From positions 1 through 64,000 of the forward strand of contig CAITUV010000067.1 of NCBI GenBank assembly GCA_903895725.1: a stretch of DNA of 64,000 nucleotides. The letters run 5' to 3'. Source of the DNA: an uncultured Myxococcales bacterium (GTDB lineage: Bacteria > Myxococcota_A > UBA9042 > CAIXZC01). Below are positions 23,701 through 33,139 of this stretch, in pieces (position 1 is the first letter of the stretch; every line of letters begins with the position of its first letter). The position numbers were made by a program, and so were the translations under genes. Below the pieces are notes generated by a model. It did no database searches. It saw only the letters and a program-made list of their open reading frames with translations, and was not told the origin of the DNA.

Positions 23701-25800
23701 CGCGGCCTGGAGGGAGACGGCCGTGTCCGGGTCGAAAGCCTGGTCACAGTCATCGGGGCACCAGATCCCGGGGCCGTTGACCAGCCCGAGGCCCGCGGGG
23801 TCGGCCAGGACCGACAGCACGTGCTGAGGGCCTGCCTGCGCCGTGACTCCCACCGGCACGAGCGGTGCCGCGGCGTCGTCCGACTGGATCATCACGGCAG
23901 CGAACTTCGGCCCACCCGACGATGCGTACAGCCCCACGGCCAGCTCGCACGACTGACCGGCAGCAAGGGTGAACGGGGTCCCCGCCTCGAGGCAGCCGGT
24001 CTCGGGCAGCTCGAGCTGCTCCGCGTGCTGGCCAGCGAGGAACACCTTGTCGACGGTGAGCGGCGCAGCCGAGGTGTTCTCGAGCAGCACCGTTCCCTGG
24101 GAGAATTCCCCGATGCCCACGTCGCCCAGGTCCAGCGCGTCGGGAGCGACGGACAGGGCCGCCGGTGCGGCCAGGCCCGACTTGGGGTAGGGAGGCGTCC
24201 CCGGAACCGAGGGGGAGACGAAGGAGGCCCACGGCAGCAGCACAGTCTTTCCGGCTGAATACTGGTTCGTGAGGGTGAATGCCAGCCGGCCCCCTTCCGG
24301 AATCACGAGCCAGGCCGGGGCCAGCGTGCCCGTGGAGATGTTCTCGGCCGCAGCCGGGTCGAACGCCTGCGCCGGGCCGTCGGGGCCGAACCGGAACTCG
24401 CCGTCGGGATCGACCCAGCCCATGCGGGCAAGGTATCCGCCAGGCTTTTCCCCCTTGATCTGGAACTGCATGTGCCAGGTCCAGGCCGTCCCCTCGGAGG
24501 GCTCCCCGGCCGGAAACACGAGCAGCTCCTCTGCCGGCTCCTTGGCTGCGAATACGGCCGTCTGCGAGGGCAACAGGACGATGTTGCCGGCACCCAGGCC
24601 TTCAAGACCATCGGCCGTGAGGGCCGATGCCGCAGGGTACAGAAGCCCATCAGGCGCAAGGAGCCACGCCAGCGGCTCATACTGGGAAAGGGGCTGGGTC
24701 AGTGGGTGGGAATCACCCTGTCCGTCGGTGACCACGGGCAGTGCCGTGTCGCCGATTCCGTCTCCCGCGATTCCCGTTCCGCTGCCATCGTCGCTGCCGC
24801 TGTAGAGGCCGCCGTAGAAGCTCCCGGGCAGCCCCTTGAACGTATTGCCGGCAACGCGCCAGGCGACCTCCATGGGGGTCGTCCATGTGTTGACCTTGTC
24901 CTTGGCCGCGACCGGTCCTCCACCGTTGTCCGAGAGGTCATTGAAGAACAGGAAGTTGCCGCCGGAAAGGAAGGAGAAGGCCGCTCCGGCATTGCCGCTG
25001 ATGACGTTGCCCGCGACGAGGCACTGGCTGCATTGCAGCTTGAGCGCATCCCCCTTTCCGCCACTGACGGTGTTGCCCAGCAGGAACGCCGCCGAATACG
25101 GGCTGGGAAGGCTGGGGGTGACCGCGATGCCCGCGCCCGTAAACCCCGTCACCACGTTGCCGGCGATGAGCCCGTAAGCACCGTCCTTCATGGTGATCCC
25201 GGACGCACAGTCGACCAGTTCGTTGCCCGTCAGCACGTGCCCGGTTCCGAGCACCAGCAGCCCCGTGTCTGAGACACCCGACACCTGGTTTCCGGAGACG
25301 ACATGGTCAGTCGAGCCGTTCGACAGGATGATGCCGTACAGACCGGGCTCTCCGGCCTGGCCGTGGATGGTGCACCCCTCGACGCGTCCGCCCGTGGTGA
25401 ACGACTCGAACTTCACGGCACCGCCGCTCTTGTGGGGCACGATGTCGAGCCTCGAGACGACCACGTCGTCGGCCCACACCTGGATGGTGGTCGGCCCGCC
25501 GGTGGGGGTGATCATGGGAGGCGAATCGTCGTCGTCGAACCGTTGAAGCACCAGACCGGGCAGGGTCTCGGAGATGCTGATGGTCTCCTTGAAGTCCGGG
25601 GTGGCGGCATCGCCGTCGTCCAGGAGGACGACGTGATCCCCGGCTGCAGCGTTCTCGAGCGCGAAGCCCACGCTTCGCCACGGTGACTCCAGCGTCCCCT
25701 TGCCCGTGCCGTCCTCTCCCGTCGGGCTCACGTACCAGTCTGCCGCCCTTGCCGACGGCATGGCCAGGAAGAGCGCTAACCAAGCCATATAGAGTCTCAT
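20719..25800 (-). CDS. Beta-helix/ASH-domain surface protein fused in frame to a second lipoprotein
   Basis: A single open frame of 1,693 residues with two distinct parts. Part 1 (about residues 1-1222): signal ending in PSARA; a right-handed beta-helix with NosD-like repeats (about 25-420); four ASH-like immunoglobulin domains (choice-of-anchor D type), e.g. LDLGDVGIGEFSQGTVLLEN; two InlB-B-repeat-like segments between them; then GGCSMAGS, a transmembrane helix (MILLLALGLALGVL) and RLRR, a MYXO-CTERM-type tail. Part 2 begins at once with MSGVLRLRRLQGTALLLLCA and a lipobox ending LLTSC, followed by 440 or so residues of unknown type. Normally a stop codon would separate such parts. GGAGGG precedes the ATG at 25800. 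It is coupled to the next gene by ATGA. Confidence 0.8.
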   Translation of the reverse strand: MRLYMAWLALFLAMPSARAADWYVSPTGEDGTGKGTLESPWRSVGFALENAAAGDHVVLLDDGDAATPDFKETISISETLPGLVLQRFDDDDSPPMITPTGGPTTIQVWADDVVVSRLDIVPHKSGGAVKFESFTTGGRVEGCTIHGQAGEPGLYGIILSNGSTDHVVSGNQVSGVSDTGLLVLGTGHVLTGNELVDCASGITMKDGAYGLIAGNVVTGFTGAGIAVTPSLPSPYSAAFLLGNTVSGGKGDALKLQCSQCLVAGNVISGNAGAAFSFLSGGNFLFFNDLSDNGGGPVAAKDKVNTWTTPMEVAWRVAGNTFKGLPGSFYGGLYSGSDDGSGTGIAGDGIGDTALPVVTDGQGDSHPLTQPLSQYEPLAWLLAPDGLLYPAASALTADGLEGLGAGNIVLLPSQTAVFAAKEPAEELLVFPAGEPSEGTAWTWHMQFQIKGEKPGGYLARMGWVDPDGEFRFGPDGPAQAFDPAAAENISTGTLAPAWLVIPEGGRLAFTLTNQYSAGKTVLLPWASFVSPSVPGTPPYPKSGLAAPAALSVAPDALDLGDVGIGEFSQGTVLLENTSAAPLTVDKVFLAGQHAEQLELPETGCLEAGTPFTLAAGQSCELAVGLYASSGGPKFAAVMIQSDDAAAPLVPVGVTAQAGPQHVLSVLADPAGLGLVNGPGIWCPDDCDQAFDPDTAVSLQAAPGDGNGFVSWEGCDAAKGPKCDVTMTGDRQVVAHFKTLAPVLVADPLELAFGTVEEGQTSEAQLVEIHNEGDALADLGELTIQGADAADFALKDDACSKTALPPGSSCTVSVVFSPGSGGDKSGSLVIPTTGLLPAELTVALTGNAQAFQRSLTVVVSPPEGGTVTGEGISCPGDCTETWPGPMQVTLQAEAAEGFGLSSFVGCMPSEASCQLDVGKDSVVTVTFVPNAPALAVKPDLLAFGKVAPGGDSESLPLTAVNGGTAALTVKSVELQGMLAEEFRIDSNGCSNTTLQPNDECKVYVTFRPDAAGVRAATLLVTTLEPLPPVPVGMYGIGAGEPVEPTDEPDVVEGGEVASEGPTVSVSPEIVEFGTNGVGERSAPVDVNVSNTGTGILELWAVQFEGWPGEGEEYKEGEFEILYQDCDDAKLEPGEQCVIRLVHTPAGNGSRGAQLYMGTSDPARPIVTVILHGTGGSTDTGGCSMAGSTTMSGARNDGTTPSRGMILLLALGLALGVLRLRRTGIMSGVLRLRRLQGTALLLLCAMPLLTSCIDAIDPCDGEMNLSVEDYGNVNALNPINSVDKWMCSAESYGCHEVVFTCFESPQASSYVRGIETNFSFTLQPPLFLGRVFGPGLELIYLRKGNLVPEQHVMVAGTVTITQVDVHEKGLVCTDNITLEIDGDFGSLEGELANWANPPPILTHLEGSIQYSYGGPGWSYSLSETSDTVITSGCLPPQVETSSSDRHLGWAYMQSALSLEIDLPGEVHDCPADAGACCGSDVNRVTGHDSRWVSLDNSGKDKVTESVFAEVEPPEFLMGNYVCDPASFPAPPAACPIWRLPEPFAVELPVTLLGRYGPLPSALTQSWRDEKPVFQDVAILAPSPHAALSPLQPLTVQWTVPDGGATKNVRLALHGTAAQSTVPSFETPGPQYFELDVPDTGEAMLDAAFLVPFEGEAKLSLSRVTEVPLVSECPFAEGSNVIVERGREVPVQIEVLP
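22132..22134 (-). other. Internal ATG, probable start of the second lipoprotein of the fused ORF
   Basis: An in-frame ATG (22134-22132) directly follows the Arg-rich tail of part 1. From here the frame reads MSGVLRLRR, a hydrophobic stretch and a lipobox at TSC, i.e. a complete lipoprotein signal. The hepta-peptide GVLRLRR occurs on both sides of the junction, and the DNA repeats nearly exactly there (CGCAGGACTCC on the plus strand at both sites). Independent initiation would give a 471-residue lipoprotein (20719-22134). A strong ribosome-binding site is not visible. Confidence 0.5.
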
Positions 25801-25957
25801 CTTGCCCTCCGAGATATCCTGCAAATGGTCAAGAGTCGGGTGTGCTCAGCGTCTTTCCACGTCCGTCGACCGGAAACTGAGCGAGCCGTCTGCAACGCAC
25901 CCTCACGCTATCTTGTGCCACGACGAGATGCGGTCGGCAAGCACCGGGATGCGCCAA

Positions 25958-25987
25958 TTGACACTTCTGCCACTGGTGAGGTAGTAG
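25958..25987 (+). promoter_or_regulatory. Candidate promoter of the rightward propeller/lipoprotein cluster
   Basis: TTGACA at 25958-25963 is a consensus -35 box; TAGTAG at 25982-25987 is a weak -10 with an 18-base spacer. The ATG at 26014 lies 26 bases beyond. The region 25801-26013 is a divergent intergenic gap with no gene. Confidence 0.4.
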
Positions 25988-26013
25988 TAGGGCCAGATCC
26001 CATGGGGGTTTGC

Positions 26014-27513
26014 ATGCGAAAGAGACCGTTTGGCGTTGCGGGGTGGCTCGTACTCTTCGGGTTGGCGCAGCTGCTTCCTGCCTGCTGGCCGGAGGGCGGC
26101 TCCGGGGGCGGCGGAGGGGACGGGGGCAAGGCCGGCATCGGCCCGCCGGGGACGATCATCTGGGGGCAGGGCAAGCTCCGCAAGGACGACGGCAAGGTCT
26201 GGTTTCTGGACCCTCGCCACGGCGAGGTCGGGGAGTGGTGGCTCATTCCGGGGTATGCCATGTCCGTTCCGGAGACCGGCAACCTGCTCCTGGTAACCCG
26301 CATCTACCAGTACAACGGTTCGCCCGTATTTGCGGCCACGGCCTTCACGCTGAAGCCGGGCGGGCAGTTCCAGGAGTTCTGGGCCTTCGAGGACGTGAAC
26401 TTCACCACCGCGGCATTCGCGCCAGACGGGCACCGCTTCGTCACGCGGGATTCCATCAACTTCAAGTGGCACGTGCTGGACGTGTTCAGCAACTTCCACA
26501 TGATCCTGGAAGCCCAGACCAAGGGGGGAACGCCGGTGTGGGCCCCGGACGGCGACAGCGTGGTGGTTGCGGACGCGTACCTCTGGAAGCTCACGGTCGA
26601 TGAAGACCAGCAGCGCTGCCCGCTGGCCGAGGACCCGGACGGGAAGTTCACCCGGGCCTTCTCGTTCTCGCCGACCGGAGAATGGCTGGCCTGGAGCGTC
26701 ACGACCAAGCCGCCCGAAGGGGAAGTGCGGAAGTTCCTCGGGTACCGGTTCCTCCACGTCCCGACGTGTACGGCGGTGAATCCGGCGCTGGCGGATATGA
26801 GCCACCCGGGGTTCCTGGTGAACGAGGAAGGGGGGCTGCCCCTGGCCCAGGCCGAGCCCGCTTCTGCGGCACCGCTGTGGGCTCCGGATGGTCGACATCT
26901 GCTGTTGGGGGAGCGCCTGCCCGTGCTGTCCGACGACGGCAAGTGCCTGGCCACCTCGCCGGCTCCGTTGCAGTGGATGGCGGTGGCTGACTCGGCCATG
27001 GCCGGGCAGGAGGTCTCGACAAAGCTCGAGTGGACCACCAAGCTGGCGGGCGACCAGTGCCTTTCGTGGCGTATCCTGGGCTTTGCCCCCGACGGCAAGT
27101 CCGCGCTCCTCGGGGTGCATCGGTTCGAGGGCGGCTCGGCGATCCACTGGCTGGGCCGAGAGATTCTGAGCATCCCGCTGGACGGTTCGGCTCCGACTTC
27201 GCTGGCCGTCGCAAGCTCCGGCCTGGAGCCTGACGACGGGGAGTTCGCCGCTCATTCCCTGTCGTGGCAGACGGGCCACCTGGTGCTCAAGGGCCCACCG
27301 GGACGTTTCGCCCGCCTGGAGCCGGTCTCGGGCGAGATCGCCTTCTTCGATGCCGAAGGGGTATCGCCGGACGGCTCGTCCTACCTGACCAGCGACTGGA
27401 CAATCCGGGACATCTACGGCACGGAGCTGCTGGCCCTGCCGGCCATGTCCCAGGAGCTCGTCGACCACATGGCGGGCGAATCGGCTCCCTACTCCGTGGA
27501 CCGGTGGAGGTAG
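26014..27513 (+). CDS. Lipoprotein with TolB-like WD40 propeller
   Basis: Exported lipoprotein of 499 residues. The signal ends in QLLPAC, then a Gly-rich linker. The rest shows repeats of the TolB/WD40 type in which an aromatic strand follows a (x)PDG turn: FAPDGHRFVTRD, WAPDGDSVVVADA, FSPTGEWLAWSV, WAPDGRHLLLGE and FAPDGKSALLGV. These suggest a six- or seven-bladed propeller; no catalytic motif is seen. The start at 26014 has GGGGGT five bases upstream; an ATG four codons earlier is possible. The gap to the next gene is three bases, so it heads a probable operon 26014-32951. A periplasmic or surface scaffold is an inference. Confidence 0.7.
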   Translation: MRKRPFGVAGWLVLFGLAQLLPACWPEGGSGGGGGDGGKAGIGPPGTIIWGQGKLRKDDGKVWFLDPRHGEVGEWWLIPGYAMSVPETGNLLLVTRIYQYNGSPVFAATAFTLKPGGQFQEFWAFEDVNFTTAAFAPDGHRFVTRDSINFKWHVLDVFSNFHMILEAQTKGGTPVWAPDGDSVVVADAYLWKLTVDEDQQRCPLAEDPDGKFTRAFSFSPTGEWLAWSVTTKPPEGEVRKFLGYRFLHVPTCTAVNPALADMSHPGFLVNEEGGLPLAQAEPASAAPLWAPDGRHLLLGERLPVLSDDGKCLATSPAPLQWMAVADSAMAGQEVSTKLEWTTKLAGDQCLSWRILGFAPDGKSALLGVHRFEGGSAIHWLGREILSIPLDGSAPTSLAVASSGLEPDDGEFAAHSLSWQTGHLVLKGPPGRFARLEPVSGEIAFFDAEGVSPDGSSYLTSDWTIRDIYGTELLALPAMSQELVDHMAGESAPYSVDRWR

Positions 27514-27516
27514 ACC

Positions 27517-28476
27517 ATGAGCACAATGATCCGACGATCCGCTCTGCAAGCCGGGATCTGGCTGTTGTGCATCGGCTTTCCCGCCATTCTTCTGGCCGAC
27601 ATGGCACCTCCTGCGGTGTCGTACCCGGCCCGCTTCATTTCCCACGTGACTCCGTCACTGCTGGGCCCTGGTGCGCTGTTCACCGTGCGCGGCGAAGGCT
27701 TCGGCACCAGCGGGAGCCAGATTGAGATTGGAGGAGCGCCCTGCGAGGTCGTTTCCTGGACCAACACGGCCGTCGTGGCCAGGGCCCCCGATGTCCCGGT
27801 GTCCGGTGCGGTCACGCTGACCAGTGGTCATCCCATCGAGGTCTCAGCGCTGTACGTGCCGTGCACCATCGTGTCGTGGGAGCAGGGGGTCATCGAAGCC
27901 AGGACTCCCGAATCGCTGGAAGGGGGCAAGATCATCTCCATCTACGCGGGGAAGGATCCCAAGGTGCGCTACGGGCAGGACTGGTGCGGAATCGAGGATC
28001 GCGGGGATCTGTTCTTCGATGTCGACTGCAACCCGCTGGCCGGCGAAGAGTTCCCCATCCGCATCGACTTCCTGACGGAACGGGACGGTCTCGGGCAGCC
28101 CAAGGAGGGATGGGAGAGGGAGATTTCAAGCCCTCTGCCGGTCACGGTGCTTGCCGCTGCCGACGACCCGATGCCGATCGTCGAGGACGTGGACGGGATC
28201 CTCATGGGGCAGGCCAAGCCGGGCCAGGAGCTCACGGTCCGCGGGGGCGGATTCGGAACCGAGCCGGGCCAGGTGCTCCTCGGGTGGAACCAGGCGCCGG
28301 ATGCCAAGGAGTGGAATGCCGCTGCCATGGCCGCAGAGGTGACCTCCTGGTCCGACGACGAAGTCCGGTTCCTCGTCCCGGACTGGTGCCTCGGGCAGAC
28401 CCAGAAGGCGGTGCTGCGCATCGGTGCCATGCACGTGCCGACGAACAAGAGCTTCAAGTGCATCGAGGTCGAGTAG
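27517..28476 (+). CDS. Exported protein with two IPT/TIG domains
   Basis: Protein of 319 residues. A signal peptide ends near PAILLA. Residues about 40-110 and 225-315 are IPT/TIG-type immunoglobulin folds (GPGALFTVRGEGFGTSGSQI and GQELTVRGGGFGTEPGQVLL). The middle is of unknown type with two Cys pairs. IPT/TIG domains occur in surface, cell-adhesion and carbohydrate-linked proteins. The ribosome-binding site GGAGGT overlaps the stop codon of the previous gene, and the ATG follows three bases after that stop, supporting co-translation. No catalytic residues are apparent. Confidence 0.7.
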   Translation: MSTMIRRSALQAGIWLLCIGFPAILLADMAPPAVSYPARFISHVTPSLLGPGALFTVRGEGFGTSGSQIEIGGAPCEVVSWTNTAVVARAPDVPVSGAVTLTSGHPIEVSALYVPCTIVSWEQGVIEARTPESLEGGKIISIYAGKDPKVRYGQDWCGIEDRGDLFFDVDCNPLAGEEFPIRIDFLTERDGLGQPKEGWEREISSPLPVTVLAAADDPMPIVEDVDGILMGQAKPGQELTVRGGGFGTEPGQVLLGWNQAPDAKEWNAAAMAAEVTSWSDDEVRFLVPDWCLGQTQKAVLRIGAMHVPTNKSFKCIEVE

Positions 28477-28505
28477 CCTCAACAGCCCGCCTGAAGGGGG
28501 TAACC

Positions 28506-31076
28506 ATGAAGTCCCGCAGCAGTCTTCGATCGACGCGTGCAGCGATCCTGGTGCTCGCTTCAGTCCTCGTGGCCGGTGGCGGCCTGTGGACATGGGGCTG
28601 CAACTGGGTGGAGCAGGAGAAGGCTCCCCCTGCGCCGAGGCAGGGGCCAGGTATCCACGCCGAGGCTGTCAGCGACACCGCGATTCGCGTCTCGGTGGAG
28701 GGCGTGTATTGGGAACCGCTCGAGATCCACATCCTCCGGATGGCGGCGGACGAAGCCGCATTCACGGAAATGAAGGTGGCCTACTGGGAGGGAAACGGGC
28801 AGACGACGGTCGAGTGGCTCGACGAGGGGCTCAAGCCTTCGACCCGCTATTTCTACAAGGGCTACCTCCTGGAAGGCGATCGGCAGGGCGAGATGTCCAC
28901 CGTCGCGGAGGTAGATACCCTGGCTCCACGGCCCAAGGCCGTCTGGAACACAGCCACCATGACCCTGTGCAAGACCAAGCCGTCGGAAGTCCCCAACTGC
29001 GGCATGCCGGACGGTTCCATCAACCTGGCCTTCGACTCGAAGGGGCAGGGGCACGCTGCGTTCATGATGAGCGGAGTGCGCTATGCGCGCTACACCGGGA
29101 ACGACTGGCTCGTGGAAACTCCGCCCACCCCCAGCGTCCAGTGGCTGGAGGACTGCGCCATTGCCGTGGACTCGCAGGACCGACCTCACATCGTGTATGT
29201 CGGGAAGACGAACGATTTCCGGAAACACTTCGGGCACACATGGCTGGAAGGGGGAGTGTGGAAGGACGAGAAGGTCGAGACGGTGAGGGGGGCCGGGGGC
29301 CAGATGGCCATGTCCATCGACTCCGAGGATCGCATCCACGTGGTGTTCGCTTCCGGAGAGCCCAAGACCGGTGACCTTCAGGCAGGTCTCTACTACAACC
29401 GCATGGGGCCTGACGGGTGGGTCGAGTCGCTCATCCCCCAGGAGGACCTCCACCCGGACAGCCGGATCGGCATGGCCGTGGATTCCAAGGGCAGGCCGCA
29501 CGTGGTCTGCATCGCTCCGGAAGCCCTCCGGCACCACACGAGGGCCGACGACGATTCCCCGTGGGTGACCGAGCAGGTGGACTTCAAATCCTCCCGTGAC
29601 CCGGACATCGCCGTCGATCTGCTGGACGGGCTGCACATCGCCTACGAGAGGGCGGATACGGATGAGCTGGTGCACGCGTACCGGCCCGCCGGCGAATCCA
29701 AGTGGATCCAGAAGACCGTGTTCGACGGGACGGGCTGGAATCGTGCCCATACGCGAATCGCAGCGGATTCCAAAGGGCGCATCCACATTGCGCACGGCAG
29801 CGGGTATGCCGTGCTGGAGGATGATCAGTGGACCCTGGAGCCCCTTCCCCACGGCCGCGAGACGATCCAGATGGCGCTGGCCATCGACCCGGACGACCGG
29901 GCACACCTGCTGTACCACGGCGAGCCGCTGGAATCTCTCGAGAGCGGGCCGGGGGGAACCACCTACTCTACGTTCAAGCATCTTCCCATCCACGCCATCC
30001 GGGAAGAGGGATTCGCCCCGCTGGAGGACGTGATGCTGGGCAACAGCGACGGCAATACGCTCGACGACTGTGCGTTCCTGGATACCGATTCCGAGGGACG
30101 AATCCACATCGTCGGCAAGGCCTTCTATCGGCTGAAGGTGGGAGATCTGTTCTACCGATATTGGCTCCCGGACGGTGTGCCCCTGGTGGACGATTTCCCC
30201 GAGGCAGCCGGTGCCGAGGCTCCTCCCTGGCCCATCGCATTGTTCCACGACGAGGATCTGTACCGTTTCGATGGCCAGGACTGGACCTTCATGGACCTGC
30301 GGAAGAACCCGCTCGACGCGGATGGCAGCGACCTTGCCGACGGTGGCGGCGGCTGGGTCGTGGACAGCGGCCCGGACGGCATGCCTCACGTGTTCTACTT
30401 CGATTCGAGCAACCGTCCCCGCCATGCCTGGCAGGCGGTCCTCCTGGAGCTTGAGCACGAACCGGTGAGTGACACGAAGGGCGGAGGGGGAAGCCTCGTT
30501 GTGGCGCCCGATGGCACGTTGCACGTGGCCTGGATGGGGCTGGACGGCGACGGGATCTTCTATGCGTCGAAGAAGGCGGGGGGCGGCTGGAAGCAGGAAA
30601 CCGTCGATCAGCCGGATGTGGAGCGGTTCGCAGGCACGACCGACCTGGCGCTGGACTCGAAGGGCCGTCCGGGCATCGTGTACGCTCCGTGTGTGCACCC
30701 CGAGCCGGGCTACTGCGGCTCTCCCGACTCGCTCAGACTGGCCCGCCGGATCGACGGTACTTGGATCACCGAGACGGTCGACGGCCGGGCCGAGACCGGC
30801 GAGTTTGCCTCGCTCACCTTCGGTCCGGACGATGCCCCGCACATCACCTGGCACGATGCGACCCTCAACGGCCTCCGCTATGGCCACAGGGAAAAGGACC
30901 GCTGGGTCATCGAGGACATCAACACCTATGCCCTGAACGGCAATCGCCAGTATGCGGGGAGGCTGTCCGACGTCGTGGTGTCTCCGGACGGCCGCGTCCA
31001 GATCTTCCGAGGAATCTCGGGGAAGGACGGATATGCCGACATTCCGAAGAGCCTGTACATGGGCGTGCGGCGGTAG
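28506..31076 (+). CDS. Large exported beta-propeller (BNR-like) protein with an N-terminal fibronectin-III-like domain
   Basis: Protein of 856 residues. The signal-like N-terminus is followed by a possible fibronectin-III-like sandwich (residues about 50-130; HAEAVSDTAIRVSVEG, LKPSTRYFYKGYLLEG). After that, roughly fifteen repeats of the form (A)VDSKGRPHIVY/AIDSEDRIHVVF are seen, the sialidase/BNR-type Asp-box-like propeller pattern, e.g. AIAVDSQDRPHIVY, IAADSKGRIHIAHG and VAPDGTLHVAWM. No sialidase catalytic triad is recognisable. The start follows GGGGGTAACC. Two propellers or one large one are both possible. It lies in the same cluster as the 26014 and 31158 genes. Confidence 0.7.
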   Translation: MKSRSSLRSTRAAILVLASVLVAGGGLWTWGCNWVEQEKAPPAPRQGPGIHAEAVSDTAIRVSVEGVYWEPLEIHILRMAADEAAFTEMKVAYWEGNGQTTVEWLDEGLKPSTRYFYKGYLLEGDRQGEMSTVAEVDTLAPRPKAVWNTATMTLCKTKPSEVPNCGMPDGSINLAFDSKGQGHAAFMMSGVRYARYTGNDWLVETPPTPSVQWLEDCAIAVDSQDRPHIVYVGKTNDFRKHFGHTWLEGGVWKDEKVETVRGAGGQMAMSIDSEDRIHVVFASGEPKTGDLQAGLYYNRMGPDGWVESLIPQEDLHPDSRIGMAVDSKGRPHVVCIAPEALRHHTRADDDSPWVTEQVDFKSSRDPDIAVDLLDGLHIAYERADTDELVHAYRPAGESKWIQKTVFDGTGWNRAHTRIAADSKGRIHIAHGSGYAVLEDDQWTLEPLPHGRETIQMALAIDPDDRAHLLYHGEPLESLESGPGGTTYSTFKHLPIHAIREEGFAPLEDVMLGNSDGNTLDDCAFLDTDSEGRIHIVGKAFYRLKVGDLFYRYWLPDGVPLVDDFPEAAGAEAPPWPIALFHDEDLYRFDGQDWTFMDLRKNPLDADGSDLADGGGGWVVDSGPDGMPHVFYFDSSNRPRHAWQAVLLELEHEPVSDTKGGGGSLVVAPDGTLHVAWMGLDGDGIFYASKKAGGGWKQETVDQPDVERFAGTTDLALDSKGRPGIVYAPCVHPEPGYCGSPDSLRLARRIDGTWITETVDGRAETGEFASLTFGPDDAPHITWHDATLNGLRYGHREKDRWVIEDINTYALNGNRQYAGRLSDVVVSPDGRVQIFRGISGKDGYADIPKSLYMGVRR

Positions 31077-31157
31077 GGCCCGCACGGAGTGCGACACCCC
31101 TGGACTGTCCCGCTGTGTTGAGGCACCATCGAGTCGCGATCTGGCGAAGGGGGGACC

Positions 31158-32951
<1,794 letters not shown>

Positions 32952-33002
32952 CCCCCGGATTCCCGGAACGGCACTGAGTCGCCCCGTACCGTGGAGATGA
33001 AC

Positions 33003-33139
33003 ATGAGAACGGTCGCCCTGTCGCTCCTGCTGACTCTTGCCACGCTGCCGGCTGGTAGTCGGGACGGGAGCGGGGAGGGGCGATCCGCCGGCAGCATCGA
33101 GTGGCGTGCGCTGCCGGGCGAATCACCGTCTTGGTTCAA
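33003..33139 (+). pseudogene. Signal-peptide fragment, probable gene remnant
   Basis: An ATG at 33003, preceded by GGAG, opens MRTVALSLLLTLATLPAGSR, a good Sec signal, then about 25 unremarkable residues. The frame continues to 33380 but only as the antisense of the convergent gene ending at 33140. It is most simply the leftover 5' end of a truncated exported-protein gene; a real short protein is possible. Confidence 0.3.

Noticed and set aside
21583..24258. Open frame of about 890 codons opposite the fused beta-helix gene
   Set aside because: Its sequence is His/Arg/Gly-rich and lacks a family; the minus-strand frame shows clear domains.
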